Assembly (NCBI GenBank): GCA_938034715.1
Contig: CALHMM010000031.1
Span: 1-26,689 of the forward strand
Direction: 5' to 3'
Source of the DNA: Minisyncoccota bacterium
GTDB lineage: Bacteria; Patescibacteriota; Minisyncoccia; Moranbacterales; GCA-2747515
DNA: 26,689 nt
Shown here: positions 17,031 to 24,379 of the stretch, piece by piece
Numbering within the stretch: the first letter of the stretch is position 1
How the letters are laid out: each line of letters opens with the position of its first letter
Notes under the pieces: generated by a model
Told to the model about the DNA's origin: nothing
The model's input: the letters and a program-made list of their open reading frames with translations, nothing else
Databases searched by the model: none
Made by a program: the position numbers and the translations under genes

Positions 17031-17053
17031 CCTTGTCACTACAAGTGACAAGG
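17031..17053. repeat. 23-base perfect palindrome (operator or hairpin)
   Basis: A 10-base arm CCTTGTCACT (17031-17040), centre ACA, and its exact complement AGTGACAAGG (17044-17053). It ends 8 bases before the -35 box of the gtrA promoter and lies about 100 bases after the stop of the upstream gene. Neither side has a T run, so a simple terminator is not supported. Confidence 0.7.
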
Positions 17054-17152
17054 ATTTACAATTTGGTTTCATAAAATTTCTCTCAACGTAGCTTGAGCGA
17101 GGTAAGTAGACTTAGGTAGGACCCTGTGCTGTGGTAGTACAAGTTTGGGAAA

Positions 17153-17944
17153 TTAGCTTGAAGTGTTCATTTCTTCTCGTATTTCTTTTTCGATTTCCCC
17201 GATATCTGGTGTCCATTCATCAATGATGTCTTGATCTTGTGTTGGCGCACTGCTTTGTTGTTTTTCACGCTTCTCACTTAAATCCTCGAATTCTGATGCT
17301 TGGGCATCACGTCCTGTGAGCATGCCCGTTGCAGTTTTTGGATTTTCTTCAGTTTGCTTAGGCAAGCTAGCGATTTTTTCCATTTGCTCTTGCGGTGTGT
17401 GATTGTGTTGTAGCACACTTTCAATTGAAGCCCACACGCATTCTTCGTGTTGTCCAGTGACGATTACTACCTCATCGCCAGGTTCTGCTTTGAAGTAAGT
17501 AACAGATGCAAGGAGAAGCTTGTAGTCTTTTTCTTCTGCACGTACAAAGAAATTGCCTGCACTGTCTTGGATGATCATCCCAATTTTGTTTTGTCGCGGT
17601 ACTGGACCAATTTGCTTGTAAATAAAGAAGCCTTCATCAGAAATCGTAAGTTTGAGTAGATCTCCTTCTACAAGTTTTGACTTACTTGCGTAGTTTGCTG
17701 GTACTGGGTACTGCTTCCCATCTGTACCGATCATTGTCTGGCCGTCGAATGTTCCTTGCACAATTTTTCCGTCTTGGGAATCTTCGCTTTTCTTTTTTCG
17801 CCCTGCCTTCTTTTTCCCTTCAAACTGAAGTAGCATAGCCTTTGCGCTATGGATTGTGCTTTCAGCACTTGTGATCATGTCTCGAAGAGACTGAATTTTC
17901 TGAGCTTTTTGTTCCTCAGAAAGTGTTTCTGATTCTTGTGTCAT
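17153..17944 (-). CDS. Conserved-looking soluble protein of unknown function
   Basis: A 263-residue protein I cannot assign. Residues 1-48 are predicted helical/coiled coil (SEEQKAQKIQSLRDMITSAEST), then a basic patch KKKAGRKKKSED. Residues about 60-170 form a compact beta-rich core: GTFDGQTMIGTDGKQYPVPANYASKSKLVEGDLLKLTI, then GPVPRQNKIGMIIQDSAGNFFV and YFKAEPGDEVVIVTG. The repeated V-x-GD and PGDEVVIV pattern resembles OB/TRAM-like barrels, which often bind RNA, but this is inference. The C-terminal 80 residues are acidic, low-complexity and probably disordered. There is no signal peptide or membrane helix, so it should be cytoplasmic. The start has TAAAAT exactly 6 bases upstream and no Shine-Dalgarno site. 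Confidence 0.8.
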   Translation of the reverse strand: MTQESETLSEEQKAQKIQSLRDMITSAESTIHSAKAMLLQFEGKKKAGRKKKSEDSQDGKIVQGTFDGQTMIGTDGKQYPVPANYASKSKLVEGDLLKLTISDEGFFIYKQIGPVPRQNKIGMIIQDSAGNFFVRAEEKDYKLLLASVTYFKAEPGDEVVIVTGQHEECVWASIESVLQHNHTPQEQMEKIASLPKQTEENPKTATGMLTGRDAQASEFEDLSEKREKQQSSAPTQDQDIIDEWTPDIGEIEKEIREEMNTSS

Positions 17945-17950
17945 CTTTAT

Positions 17951-17956
17951 ATTTTA
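17951..17956 (-). promoter_or_regulatory. -10 box placed for leaderless start (gene at 17944)
   Basis: On the - strand TAAAAT ends exactly 6 bases before the ATG at 17944. Transcription would then begin at the start codon. No -35 match is visible. Confidence 0.4.
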
Positions 17957-18089
17957 TTTTGTTTTTCGAGGATTTCTGGATTTATTGTACTTTCATTATA
18001 ACTAGTTTCGATTAATTCGTAAAGTCTATTTTACAAGAGATACCCACAGCTGAGTGATTCCTCCTTATATATCCTGAGAAGTCTGTGTG

Positions 18090-18135
18090 TATTTTGATCA
18101 AAATCACAGATTGGTTGAATTTTCTGTGGTATAAT
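18090..18135 (+). promoter_or_regulatory. Extended -10 promoter with nested palindromes before the acyl-CoA synthetase gene
   Basis: TGGTATAAT (18127-18135) is a perfect extended -10 element; RNA would start near 18142, about 10 bases before ATG 18152. The perfect palindrome TTTTGATCAAAA (18090-18101) lies just upstream of the -35 region, and CACAGA (18103-18108) with TCTGTG (18123-18128) forms an inverted repeat spanning the -35/-10 spacer. Both are plausible repressor or activator sites. The leader is nearly all A. Confidence 0.55.
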
Positions 18136-18151
18136 AAAAAAAATAAAAAAA

Positions 18152-20233
18152 ATGAAAAAATTATTACAACCACAATCGATTGCTGTAGTAGGTGCGAGCG
18201 CAACAGAAGGAAAAGTAGGTAATACTTTAGTAACAAATCTCCTGGAGCATGGATATGAAGGAGAGATTTTTTTTGTAAATCCTAAAACGTCAGAAATCTC
18301 GGGGAGAAAGACATACGCATCTCTTGAGGAGATTGGGAAGGAAGTTGACATGACTTTAATTGCAATTCCTGGTAAATACGTGTTTGATGTCATCAACGCA
18401 GGCAAGGACTTTTGCAAGAATTTTATTGTAATCTCTGCTGGTTTTGGAGAGAGTAGTATTGAAGGACACAATCGTGAGATGAAGCTCCTTGCTTTAGCTG
18501 AGGAAAACGGACTGACGATTCTCGGACCGAATTGTCTGGGATTACTTACTCCGACATTAAAATTGAACGCTTCTTTTGCTCCAGGTATGCCAAGTGCTGG
18601 TCCTGTAGCTTTTATCTCTCAGTCTGGAGCACTGGCTGTTGCACTGGTCGACAGAGCTGAGGATTTTGGAATCGGGTTTTCTAGTGTTGTCAGTATAGGA
18701 AATAAGATGCAAGTAGATAGCGCTAAGCTCATTGATTTTTTTGCTGATGATCCTTCGACAACAGTAATTGCCTTGTATCTTGAAGGCATCAAAGACGGTG
18801 CTGCTTTTATGGAATCTGCCCGTAGAGCATATGTAGCTGGTAAACATGTCGTTTTGTTGAAGTCTGGTCGAAGTGCTCAAGCTCAAGACGCAATCGCATT
18901 ACACACTGGGTCTCTTGCAGGGGATGATGTGATCGTAGATGTTGTCTGTAAGAAGATGGGCATTACTCGCGTTAATTCTGTAGCAGAGCTTTTTGGTGCT
19001 GTACGAGGTGCTATTAAGATTCGACGTAAATCATTTGAGAAGATTTCTTGTTCTCGCGTGGCGATCGTCACTAACGCGGGAGGGCCTGGTGTTATTGCGA
19101 CGGACTCTATTGCGCGTTCAGAAAATATGAAACTCGCAACTCTTAATGATCAAGAGATGAAGGATCTCGCCTCAAAATTGCCTGACGCTGCATCTGTCCA
19201 TAATCCTATCGATTTGCTAGGTGATGCTGATGCACAAAGATATAGTGATGGCATCGCAGCCTGTCTGGCGAGTGATGATGTTGATGTGGTTTTTGTGTTG
19301 CTTACTCCTCAAAAGCAAACCCCTGTGGATGCTGTCGCACAGATGGTTATCGATGCACATACCAAAGGTTCCAAGACGATTATTGCTTCGTTTATCGGTG
19401 GTGAGAGTGTTGAGGGAGCAAGAAAACTAATGCAGCATGCAGGAGTTCTTTATTTTGATGCACCTGATGCCGCCATACAAGCTGTAAACATTCTTTCCAG
19501 AGAGAAGTTGCAGGAAGCTTCAGAATTTGCGCAAAATTCTGCAAGAAGTGATGAGGCTGAATCTTACGTTAAAGAAATTATTGATACCGGAAAGAAGGCT
19601 ACTTATTTTAGCGAGGCGAAAAAAATTGCAGAATTGTATAGCATAAGCGTCAGTAATTTTTATGATGTAACTGATGGCCTACAGATCACTGAAGGAACGT
19701 TATATCCATGCGTTGCAAAAGTTGACAACCCTGAGATCTTGCATAAGAGTGATAGAGGTGGAGTTATTTTACCGATTAATTCAGGGGCTGCCCTTATGGA
19801 GGCACGTGAGAGGTTGTTGCGAGATTTTCCAGAAGAAGGATCTCGTGTGATTGCACAACCTTTGACTGAAATTCAGACAGAACTTATTGTAGGCATGAAA
19901 CGTGATGCTACATTTGGTCCCGTTGTGGTTGTAGGCATTGGCGGTATTTATACTGAGATATTTAAGAAATCCCAGATTTTTCTTCCACCATTTAGTGCTG
20001 AGCAAATCACAGATGAGCTGACATCTGGTGTTTTGGATTTCTTGTTTGCTGGAGCAAGGGGGCAAAAGGCTTATGATGCATCATCTGTCGCGGAAGTTGT
20101 CGTTGCGATTTCGCAGATCTCTCAAGATGTAGAGGCAATTTTTGCAATCGATATAAATCCTTTACTTATCTTTAATGATTCAAGAAAGCCATTGGCGGTT
20201 GATGTAAAGTTTGTTTTGCAGGATTTAGAATAA
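18152..20233 (+). CDS. Acetate-CoA ligase (ADP-forming), fused alpha-beta
   Basis: A 693-residue enzyme that converts acyl-CoA (typically acetyl-CoA), ADP and phosphate to acid, CoA and ATP, a substrate-level ATP source in fermenters. Order of domains: CoA-binding Rossmann domain (IAVVGASATEGKVGN, 10-24), succinyl-CoA-ligase-like domains with NCLG and ISQSGALAVAL, the phospho-histidine motif LHTGSLAGDD with H251, then a C-terminal ATP-grasp domain (VAKVDNPEILHKSDRGGVIL, ELIVGMKRDATFGPVVVVGIGG, AIDINPLLI). The alpha and beta subunits are fused in one chain, as in many anaerobes and CPR bacteria. No GNAT acetyltransferase domain is attached, unlike Pat/YfiQ. The next gene follows after 37 bases. 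Confidence 0.95.
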   Translation: MKKLLQPQSIAVVGASATEGKVGNTLVTNLLEHGYEGEIFFVNPKTSEISGRKTYASLEEIGKEVDMTLIAIPGKYVFDVINAGKDFCKNFIVISAGFGESSIEGHNREMKLLALAEENGLTILGPNCLGLLTPTLKLNASFAPGMPSAGPVAFISQSGALAVALVDRAEDFGIGFSSVVSIGNKMQVDSAKLIDFFADDPSTTVIALYLEGIKDGAAFMESARRAYVAGKHVVLLKSGRSAQAQDAIALHTGSLAGDDVIVDVVCKKMGITRVNSVAELFGAVRGAIKIRRKSFEKISCSRVAIVTNAGGPGVIATDSIARSENMKLATLNDQEMKDLASKLPDAASVHNPIDLLGDADAQRYSDGIAACLASDDVDVVFVLLTPQKQTPVDAVAQMVIDAHTKGSKTIIASFIGGESVEGARKLMQHAGVLYFDAPDAAIQAVNILSREKLQEASEFAQNSARSDEAESYVKEIIDTGKKATYFSEAKKIAELYSISVSNFYDVTDGLQITEGTLYPCVAKVDNPEILHKSDRGGVILPINSGAALMEARERLLRDFPEEGSRVIAQPLTEIQTELIVGMKRDATFGPVVVVGIGGIYTEIFKKSQIFLPPFSAEQITDELTSGVLDFLFAGARGQKAYDASSVAEVVVAISQISQDVEAIFAIDINPLLIFNDSRKPLAVDVKFVLQDLE

Positions 20234-20270
20234 TTGATCGTATTTCGTTTTGTAAATATAAAAAAAATAT

Positions 20271-21233
20271 ATGGGATTGCAGGATAAAAACACAAATTTG
20301 CAGATGGGCGATTCAAATGCAGCTTCAGATAATGCTTGGCAAGAAATATCTGGAAAATATGCAACAGCGCCACCTGATGACGGAGCGCTTCCGCAAATTA
20401 CATTTGATGATGACGAAAGTGATATGACTTTAGCAGCCGAATCTACTACGGATCAGGTTAAGGTTTCTGTGGATCAGGGAATTCCGACGAAGTCACAGTT
20501 CAACCTTAAGCCTTCTACTGATGAGACTCCAGATAAGATGGTTATGCCGGAAATTGGCTCGCCCGTGTTTGAAGACTCTATCATTGATATCGATAAAGGT
20601 TTTGCTAAGGAGCAAGCTCAGTTGCAGGAAGATTTAGAGGCTTCTGTGGATATCGCGCATAATAAACCTCGCCTAGCAGAGGAGATTGATCCTACTCGTC
20701 CTACTATTTTGATCATTGATGATTCTGAAGATATCCTTGACAGACATGCACAAATATTTTTGAAGGCAGACTATAACGTTATTACTGCTAATGACGGCTT
20801 GGAGGGTCTGGATAAGGCAACGAGGATTAAGCCAGAGCTTATCTTTACGGGTATTATTATGCCGAGAATGGATGGGTTTGCAATGATCGAGGCTATGCGT
20901 AAGAATGCAAATGTGATGCATACACCTATTGTTGTTACATCGCATCTGGGACGAGCGCAGGATAAAGAGAGGGCAAAGGAGCTTCAGGTTCGCGACTTTA
21001 TAGTTATCGATAGTATTTCTCCAGAAGATATTGTTGAGCGAGCGCATAATATTCTTACGGTCAAGGAGTATGCTTTGCCTATAGATCTCAGTCTTCCTGA
21101 ATATGCTGGACTCGTTAAGGATCTCGGCGGACTAGACAATATCTCTTGTCCAGATGGGAAGACGCATGTACTGCGGATTTCGGTAGACAGTCCAAATGAT
21201 TTGCGCATTACAGGAAGGCTTGAGTGTGCTTAA
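20271..21233 (+). CDS. Receiver-like domain protein lacking the phospho-acceptor Asp
   Basis: A 320-residue protein. Residues 1-140 are acidic, low-complexity and probably disordered. Residues about 143-263 have a CheY-type receiver fold: PTILIIDDSED with the metal-binding pair D150/D151, then IFTGIIMPRMDGF, VVTSHLG with T223, and DFIVIDSISPEDIV. The phosphorylated Asp, expected in the sequence LLDxxMPxMDG, is Gly194 here, and the invariant Lys (usually KPF) is Asp247. It is therefore a pseudo-receiver that cannot be controlled by ordinary phosphorylation. A C-terminal extension of about 55 residues (YALPIDLSLPEYAGLVKDLGG and onward) replaces any DNA-binding domain. No histidine kinase is nearby. 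TATAAA 8 bases before the ATG suggests a leaderless or near-leaderless mRNA. Confidence 0.85.
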   Translation: MGLQDKNTNLQMGDSNAASDNAWQEISGKYATAPPDDGALPQITFDDDESDMTLAAESTTDQVKVSVDQGIPTKSQFNLKPSTDETPDKMVMPEIGSPVFEDSIIDIDKGFAKEQAQLQEDLEASVDIAHNKPRLAEEIDPTRPTILIIDDSEDILDRHAQIFLKADYNVITANDGLEGLDKATRIKPELIFTGIIMPRMDGFAMIEAMRKNANVMHTPIVVTSHLGRAQDKERAKELQVRDFIVIDSISPEDIVERAHNILTVKEYALPIDLSLPEYAGLVKDLGGLDNISCPDGKTHVLRISVDSPNDLRITGRLECA

Positions 21234-21297
21234 ATTTAATTACTCATCTTCGGATACTGCAAGTGAGGCATAAGTTTTCTCTTTTGGTGTTGTCTTG

Positions 21298-21303
21298 TAC
21301 AAT
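21298..21303 (+). promoter_or_regulatory. -10 box placed for leaderless recJ
   Basis: TACAAT ends 7 bases before the recJ ATG at 21311; no Shine-Dalgarno site is present. It supports this start over the longer reading frame from 21224. Confidence 0.5.
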
Positions 21304-21310
21304 AGTTTTT

Positions 21311-23044
21311 ATGAGTAAGAAAAAGTTGTCGCAGCGATGGTCTGAAAAACAGTATGGTGCACCAGTGGTGAGTGATGTGAAGGATGTGCATCCAATCACA
21401 ATTCGATTGTTGGCGCACAGAGGAATTTTGAAAAAGGAAGAGGTCGCTGCTTTTTTGTATCCTGACTACGAGTTGCATGTCCATAGTCCGCAACTCTTTG
21501 TAGAAATGGGTAAGGTTATCGAGCGTGTTGGACGGGCAATTAGTTCAGGAGAGCGCGTGGGTGTTTTTGGAGATCACGATGTGGACGGCATCAGTGGCGC
21601 TACAATTTTGGCGGATGCTCTCGATGTTCTGGGTCTTGAGCATTCAGTTTACATTCCTAGTAAGCACAATGATGGTCATGGCATCAATCGTAAGGCAATT
21701 GACCTTTTTCGCAATGATGAAGTGACCCTCCTGATAAGTGTGGACTGCGGTATCTCAAACGTACAAGAGGTTGATTATGCGAAAGAGTGTGACATGGATA
21801 CGATTATTATTGATCACCATCACGTTCCAGATGTCGTGCCAGATGCTTATGCCATTATAAACCCGCAGGATAAGAACAGTGGCTATCCATTCAAGGATCT
21901 CTGTGGGACAGCCTGCGCATATAAGGTGGTGCAGGCATTGTATAGTGAGTTCGCTCCTGAGAAGAGTGATCAGCTTAAATGGATGCTTGACGTTGTCGGT
22001 GTTGGAACTATAGCGGATTGCATGCCACTACTCGGTGAAAACCGCGTATTGGTGCGTTATGGTCTTATGGTGCTCGCTAAGACGAAGCGTATTGGTTATA
22101 GTGAGATGATCGACGTGGGTGAGATCGGTAAATACAATGGGGGGCAGATAGACGCACAGACTGTAGCTTTCCAGATTGCTCCTCGAATCAATGCTGCGGG
22201 TAGAATGGCTGAAGCGAGAGATGCGTATGATTTCATGAGAGAAAATGATCAGGCAATGGCTCGTATACGTGCAAAGGACTTAGAGCAGAAGAATATTGAT
22301 CGCCGCGCTCTGACAGAGAAGCTCACAAAGGATGTTGAGAAATATATCAAGGCCCATCAAGAATCGTCTTCGTTTTTGTTTGTTTATGATGAAAGTTATC
22401 CGATTGGTATTGTGGGTATCGTTGCGGGACGTATTGCGCAAAAGTACAAGAAGCCGACAGGGGTATTTGTCGTGGAAGGTGAAATGCTCAGAGGATCTTT
22501 CCGAAGTGCGCGTGACATCAGTATGATTGAGATTTTAGATTATTGTAGCAAATACCTAGAGAGTTACGGTGGGCACGTAGCTGCTGCAGGTGCTGTTTTG
22601 CGTAAATCAAATGCTCAGAAATTTTTTGCAGCCGCAGATGAGTTTGTCCGACCGACTGTTGAAGTTGTAGATGATGTTGAGCTCCTCGAGGCTGATGTGA
22701 AACTTGACGCTGGAGAGATCGACGAGAATCTTGCACATGAATTGCAGCAGTTTGAGCCTTTTGGACATGGTAATCCAGTACCACTTTTTTGGATAACAGG
22801 ACTTACGATTGAAAGTGTCAGAAGTGTCGGAAAGACTGGAAAGCATTTGAAAGTTGTCTTTAGTAAAGTGTATGATCATAGTATTATAGAAGGTATAGGA
22901 TTTGGTCTGACACCTGTAGATACTTCTGGCAAGGAGTTTGTCGAGGGTGACGATGTGGAGCTATTTGCTAAAATTGAGCAAAATGATTGGCAGGGTCGAA
23001 TTTCTGTTCAGCTGAATATTGTGCAGTGGAGAAGGCCGCTTTAG
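21311..23044 (+). CDS. recJ: Single-stranded-DNA-specific exonuclease RecJ
   Basis: A 577-residue 5'-3' ssDNA exonuclease for recombination and repair. The DHH-family metal site is complete: FGDHDVDGISGA (D88, D90, D92), SVDCGISN (D145), IIIDHHH (D168-H170). The DHHA1 domain contains GIVGIVAGRI and GGHVAAAGAVL, and an OB fold forms the C-terminus (FGHGNPVPLFW and beyond). The frame is open from 21224, but the first 29 codons overlap the end of the upstream gene and a TACAAT -10 box, and MSKKKLSQRW is the usual RecJ-like start, so I place the start at 21311. The size matches bacterial RecJ. yaaA follows after 18 bases. Confidence 0.96.
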   Translation: MSKKKLSQRWSEKQYGAPVVSDVKDVHPITIRLLAHRGILKKEEVAAFLYPDYELHVHSPQLFVEMGKVIERVGRAISSGERVGVFGDHDVDGISGATILADALDVLGLEHSVYIPSKHNDGHGINRKAIDLFRNDEVTLLISVDCGISNVQEVDYAKECDMDTIIIDHHHVPDVVPDAYAIINPQDKNSGYPFKDLCGTACAYKVVQALYSEFAPEKSDQLKWMLDVVGVGTIADCMPLLGENRVLVRYGLMVLAKTKRIGYSEMIDVGEIGKYNGGQIDAQTVAFQIAPRINAAGRMAEARDAYDFMRENDQAMARIRAKDLEQKNIDRRALTEKLTKDVEKYIKAHQESSSFLFVYDESYPIGIVGIVAGRIAQKYKKPTGVFVVEGEMLRGSFRSARDISMIEILDYCSKYLESYGGHVAAAGAVLRKSNAQKFFAAADEFVRPTVEVVDDVELLEADVKLDAGEIDENLAHELQQFEPFGHGNPVPLFWITGLTIESVRSVGKTGKHLKVVFSKVYDHSIIEGIGFGLTPVDTSGKEFVEGDDVELFAKIEQNDWQGRISVQLNIVQWRRPL

Positions 23045-23062
23045 ATGTAAGATTTTGTCACT

Positions 23063-23890
23063 ATGTATATATTATTATCACCTGCAAAGTCTTTGGATTT
23101 CTCAAGAGAATTTCGTAGACTTCCGAGCAAGAGACATATACCGATTTTTGAGTTGCAGACAGAGACACTCCACAGAGCTCTTAAGAAAATGAGTGTAGAT
23201 GAGATCGCGAGACTTATGCGTATCTCACCAAAGCTTGCACAGTTAAACTATGAACGATTCCAAAGCTGGATTCCTGACTATTCGAAACAGGAAGTTGACG
23301 ACCAAGGTAATAAAGAATTTGATGTGGCTCTGAGTGTGTTTGCGGGGGATGTGTACCAGCAGTTTGATCTGAATCATTATACAGAGGAGGATTGGGAATA
23401 TGCTGATGAGCACATTGGAATTTTAAGTGGATTCTATGGTATCCTTTCTCCACTTACGGTTATGAAGCCGTATCGCCTAGAAATGGGAACGAAGCTCTTT
23501 GTTCAATTATCTAAGAAAGGGAACGAAAGTAGGAACCTTTATGAATTTTGGGACACAATGATCACGGATCATATAAATAGTATTATGCTTCAGCAGTCAG
23601 AAGATGATCGCATAGTTGTGAACTTAGCGTCTGTGGAATATGCGAAGGTTGTTGATTTTTCTGCTTTGAAGGCCAAGGTTATAGATGTCGTGTTTCAGGT
23701 GTACAGTAAGGGTGTCTACAAGGTAGTGGGTATACGTGCTAAGAAGGCAAGGGGGGCAATGGCTAATGCTATTGTGAAGGAGCGAATTAAGAGCCCCAGC
23801 GATCTTAGAGAAATTGTCGTAGAAGGATTTTCCTACGATGCTAATCGCTCAGATGATTCGCGTTATGTTTATACAATTACACTTTCATAA
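23063..23890 (+). CDS. yaaA: YaaA/UPF0246 family peroxide-stress protein
   Basis: A 275-residue cytoplasmic protein beginning MYILLSPAKSLDF, the UPF0246 signature. It continues with SPKLAQLNYERFQSW, AVSVF-type ALSVFAGDVYQQFD, GILSGFYGILSPLTVMKPYRLEMGTKL and ends NLASVEYAKVVDF, AKKARGAMANAIVKERI, VVEGFSYDANRSDDSRYVYT, all typical of the family. In E. coli YaaA lowers free iron and protects DNA during peroxide stress; whether that holds here is inference. Its stop TAA overlaps the rnhA ATG by one base, so the two genes are translationally coupled. TAAGAT lies 9 bases before the start. Confidence 0.94.
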   Translation: MYILLSPAKSLDFSREFRRLPSKRHIPIFELQTETLHRALKKMSVDEIARLMRISPKLAQLNYERFQSWIPDYSKQEVDDQGNKEFDVALSVFAGDVYQQFDLNHYTEEDWEYADEHIGILSGFYGILSPLTVMKPYRLEMGTKLFVQLSKKGNESRNLYEFWDTMITDHINSIMLQQSEDDRIVVNLASVEYAKVVDFSALKAKVIDVVFQVYSKGVYKVVGIRAKKARGAMANAIVKERIKSPSDLREIVVEGFSYDANRSDDSRYVYTITLS

Positions 23891-24342
23891 TGAATGATGA
23901 AAATTCCGAAATTGATTATGTGATCTATACAGATGGAGGTTCACGTGGTAATCCTGGTATCGGAGGATGGGGTGCTTATATTGTCTGCGAGGGTGAAGTG
24001 GTCGAACTTTCTGGATCGGAGGAGTTAACTACAAACAACAGGATGGAGCTCAGAGCTGCTATTGAAGGATTGCAAAGCATAGCTGAAGGTGAAAGAGTAT
24101 CACTGTATACTGATTCTACGTATGTGAAAGACGGCATCACGAAATGGATCACAAACTGGAAATCAAATGGATGGAAAACGGCTGCAAAAAAGCCTGTGAA
24201 GAATCAGGATTTGTGGATCGCTCTGGATGAACAGGTGAGTAGGCTCAATGTGTCGTGGAATTGGGTGAAGGGTCATGATGGGCATGAAGGAAATGAGCGT
24301 GCTGATGCTCTTTGCAATGCGGCGATGGATGAGATTTCATAG
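23890..24342 (+). CDS. rnhA: Ribonuclease HI
   Basis: A 150-residue enzyme degrading RNA in RNA/DNA hybrids such as Okazaki primers and R-loops. The catalytic set is intact: IYTDGGSRGNPG (D15), NNRMELRAA (E53), LYTDSTYV (D75) and NERADAL (D139), with the flexible His in WVKGHDGHEG. The basic handle region KWITNWKSNGWKTAAKKPVKN is present, as in E. coli RNase HI. It has no N-terminal hybrid-binding domain. The ATG overlaps the yaaA stop (sequence TAATG) and there is no separate ribosome site, so translation depends on yaaA. Confidence 0.97.
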   Translation: MNDENSEIDYVIYTDGGSRGNPGIGGWGAYIVCEGEVVELSGSEELTTNNRMELRAAIEGLQSIAEGERVSLYTDSTYVKDGITKWITNWKSNGWKTAAKKPVKNQDLWIALDEQVSRLNVSWNWVKGHDGHEGNERADALCNAAMDEIS

Positions 24343-24364
24343 AATAGGTAAAAGGATTTGTGTT

Positions 24365-24373
24365 TGGTACAAT
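24365..24373 (+). promoter_or_regulatory. Extended -10 promoter for leaderless membrane glycosyltransferase gene
   Basis: TGGTACAAT ends exactly 6 bases before ATG 24380, an extended -10 element that would start RNA at the initiation codon. It fixes the start at 24380 rather than in-frame ATGs inside rnhA. Confidence 0.55.
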
Positions 24374-24379
24374 GAGTTT

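Larger units (their letters stand above)
16801..17152. other. 350-base non-coding gap upstream of gtrA
   Basis: No protein gene, tRNA, SRP RNA or RNase P signature is seen. On the - strand it carries a near-consensus promoter (17022-16994), a possible three-way-junction RNA (16973-16922) and a second TATAAT box (16833-16828) 27 bases before the gtrA ATG. A 23-base palindrome lies at 17031-17053. The 90 bases nearest the unknown gene (17060-17152) contain a small hairpin CTCAA/TTGAG near 17083 and otherwise nothing I recognise. Confidence 0.6.

Noticed and set aside
16801..17152. tRNA, SRP RNA, RNase P RNA or tmRNA in the gap
   Set aside because: No GTTCGA-type arm, SRP apical loop or RNase P conserved core is seen on either strand.
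21224..21310. Longer RecJ start overlapping the receiver-like gene
   Set aside because: The extra 29 residues do not resemble RecJ and cover a well-placed -10 box.
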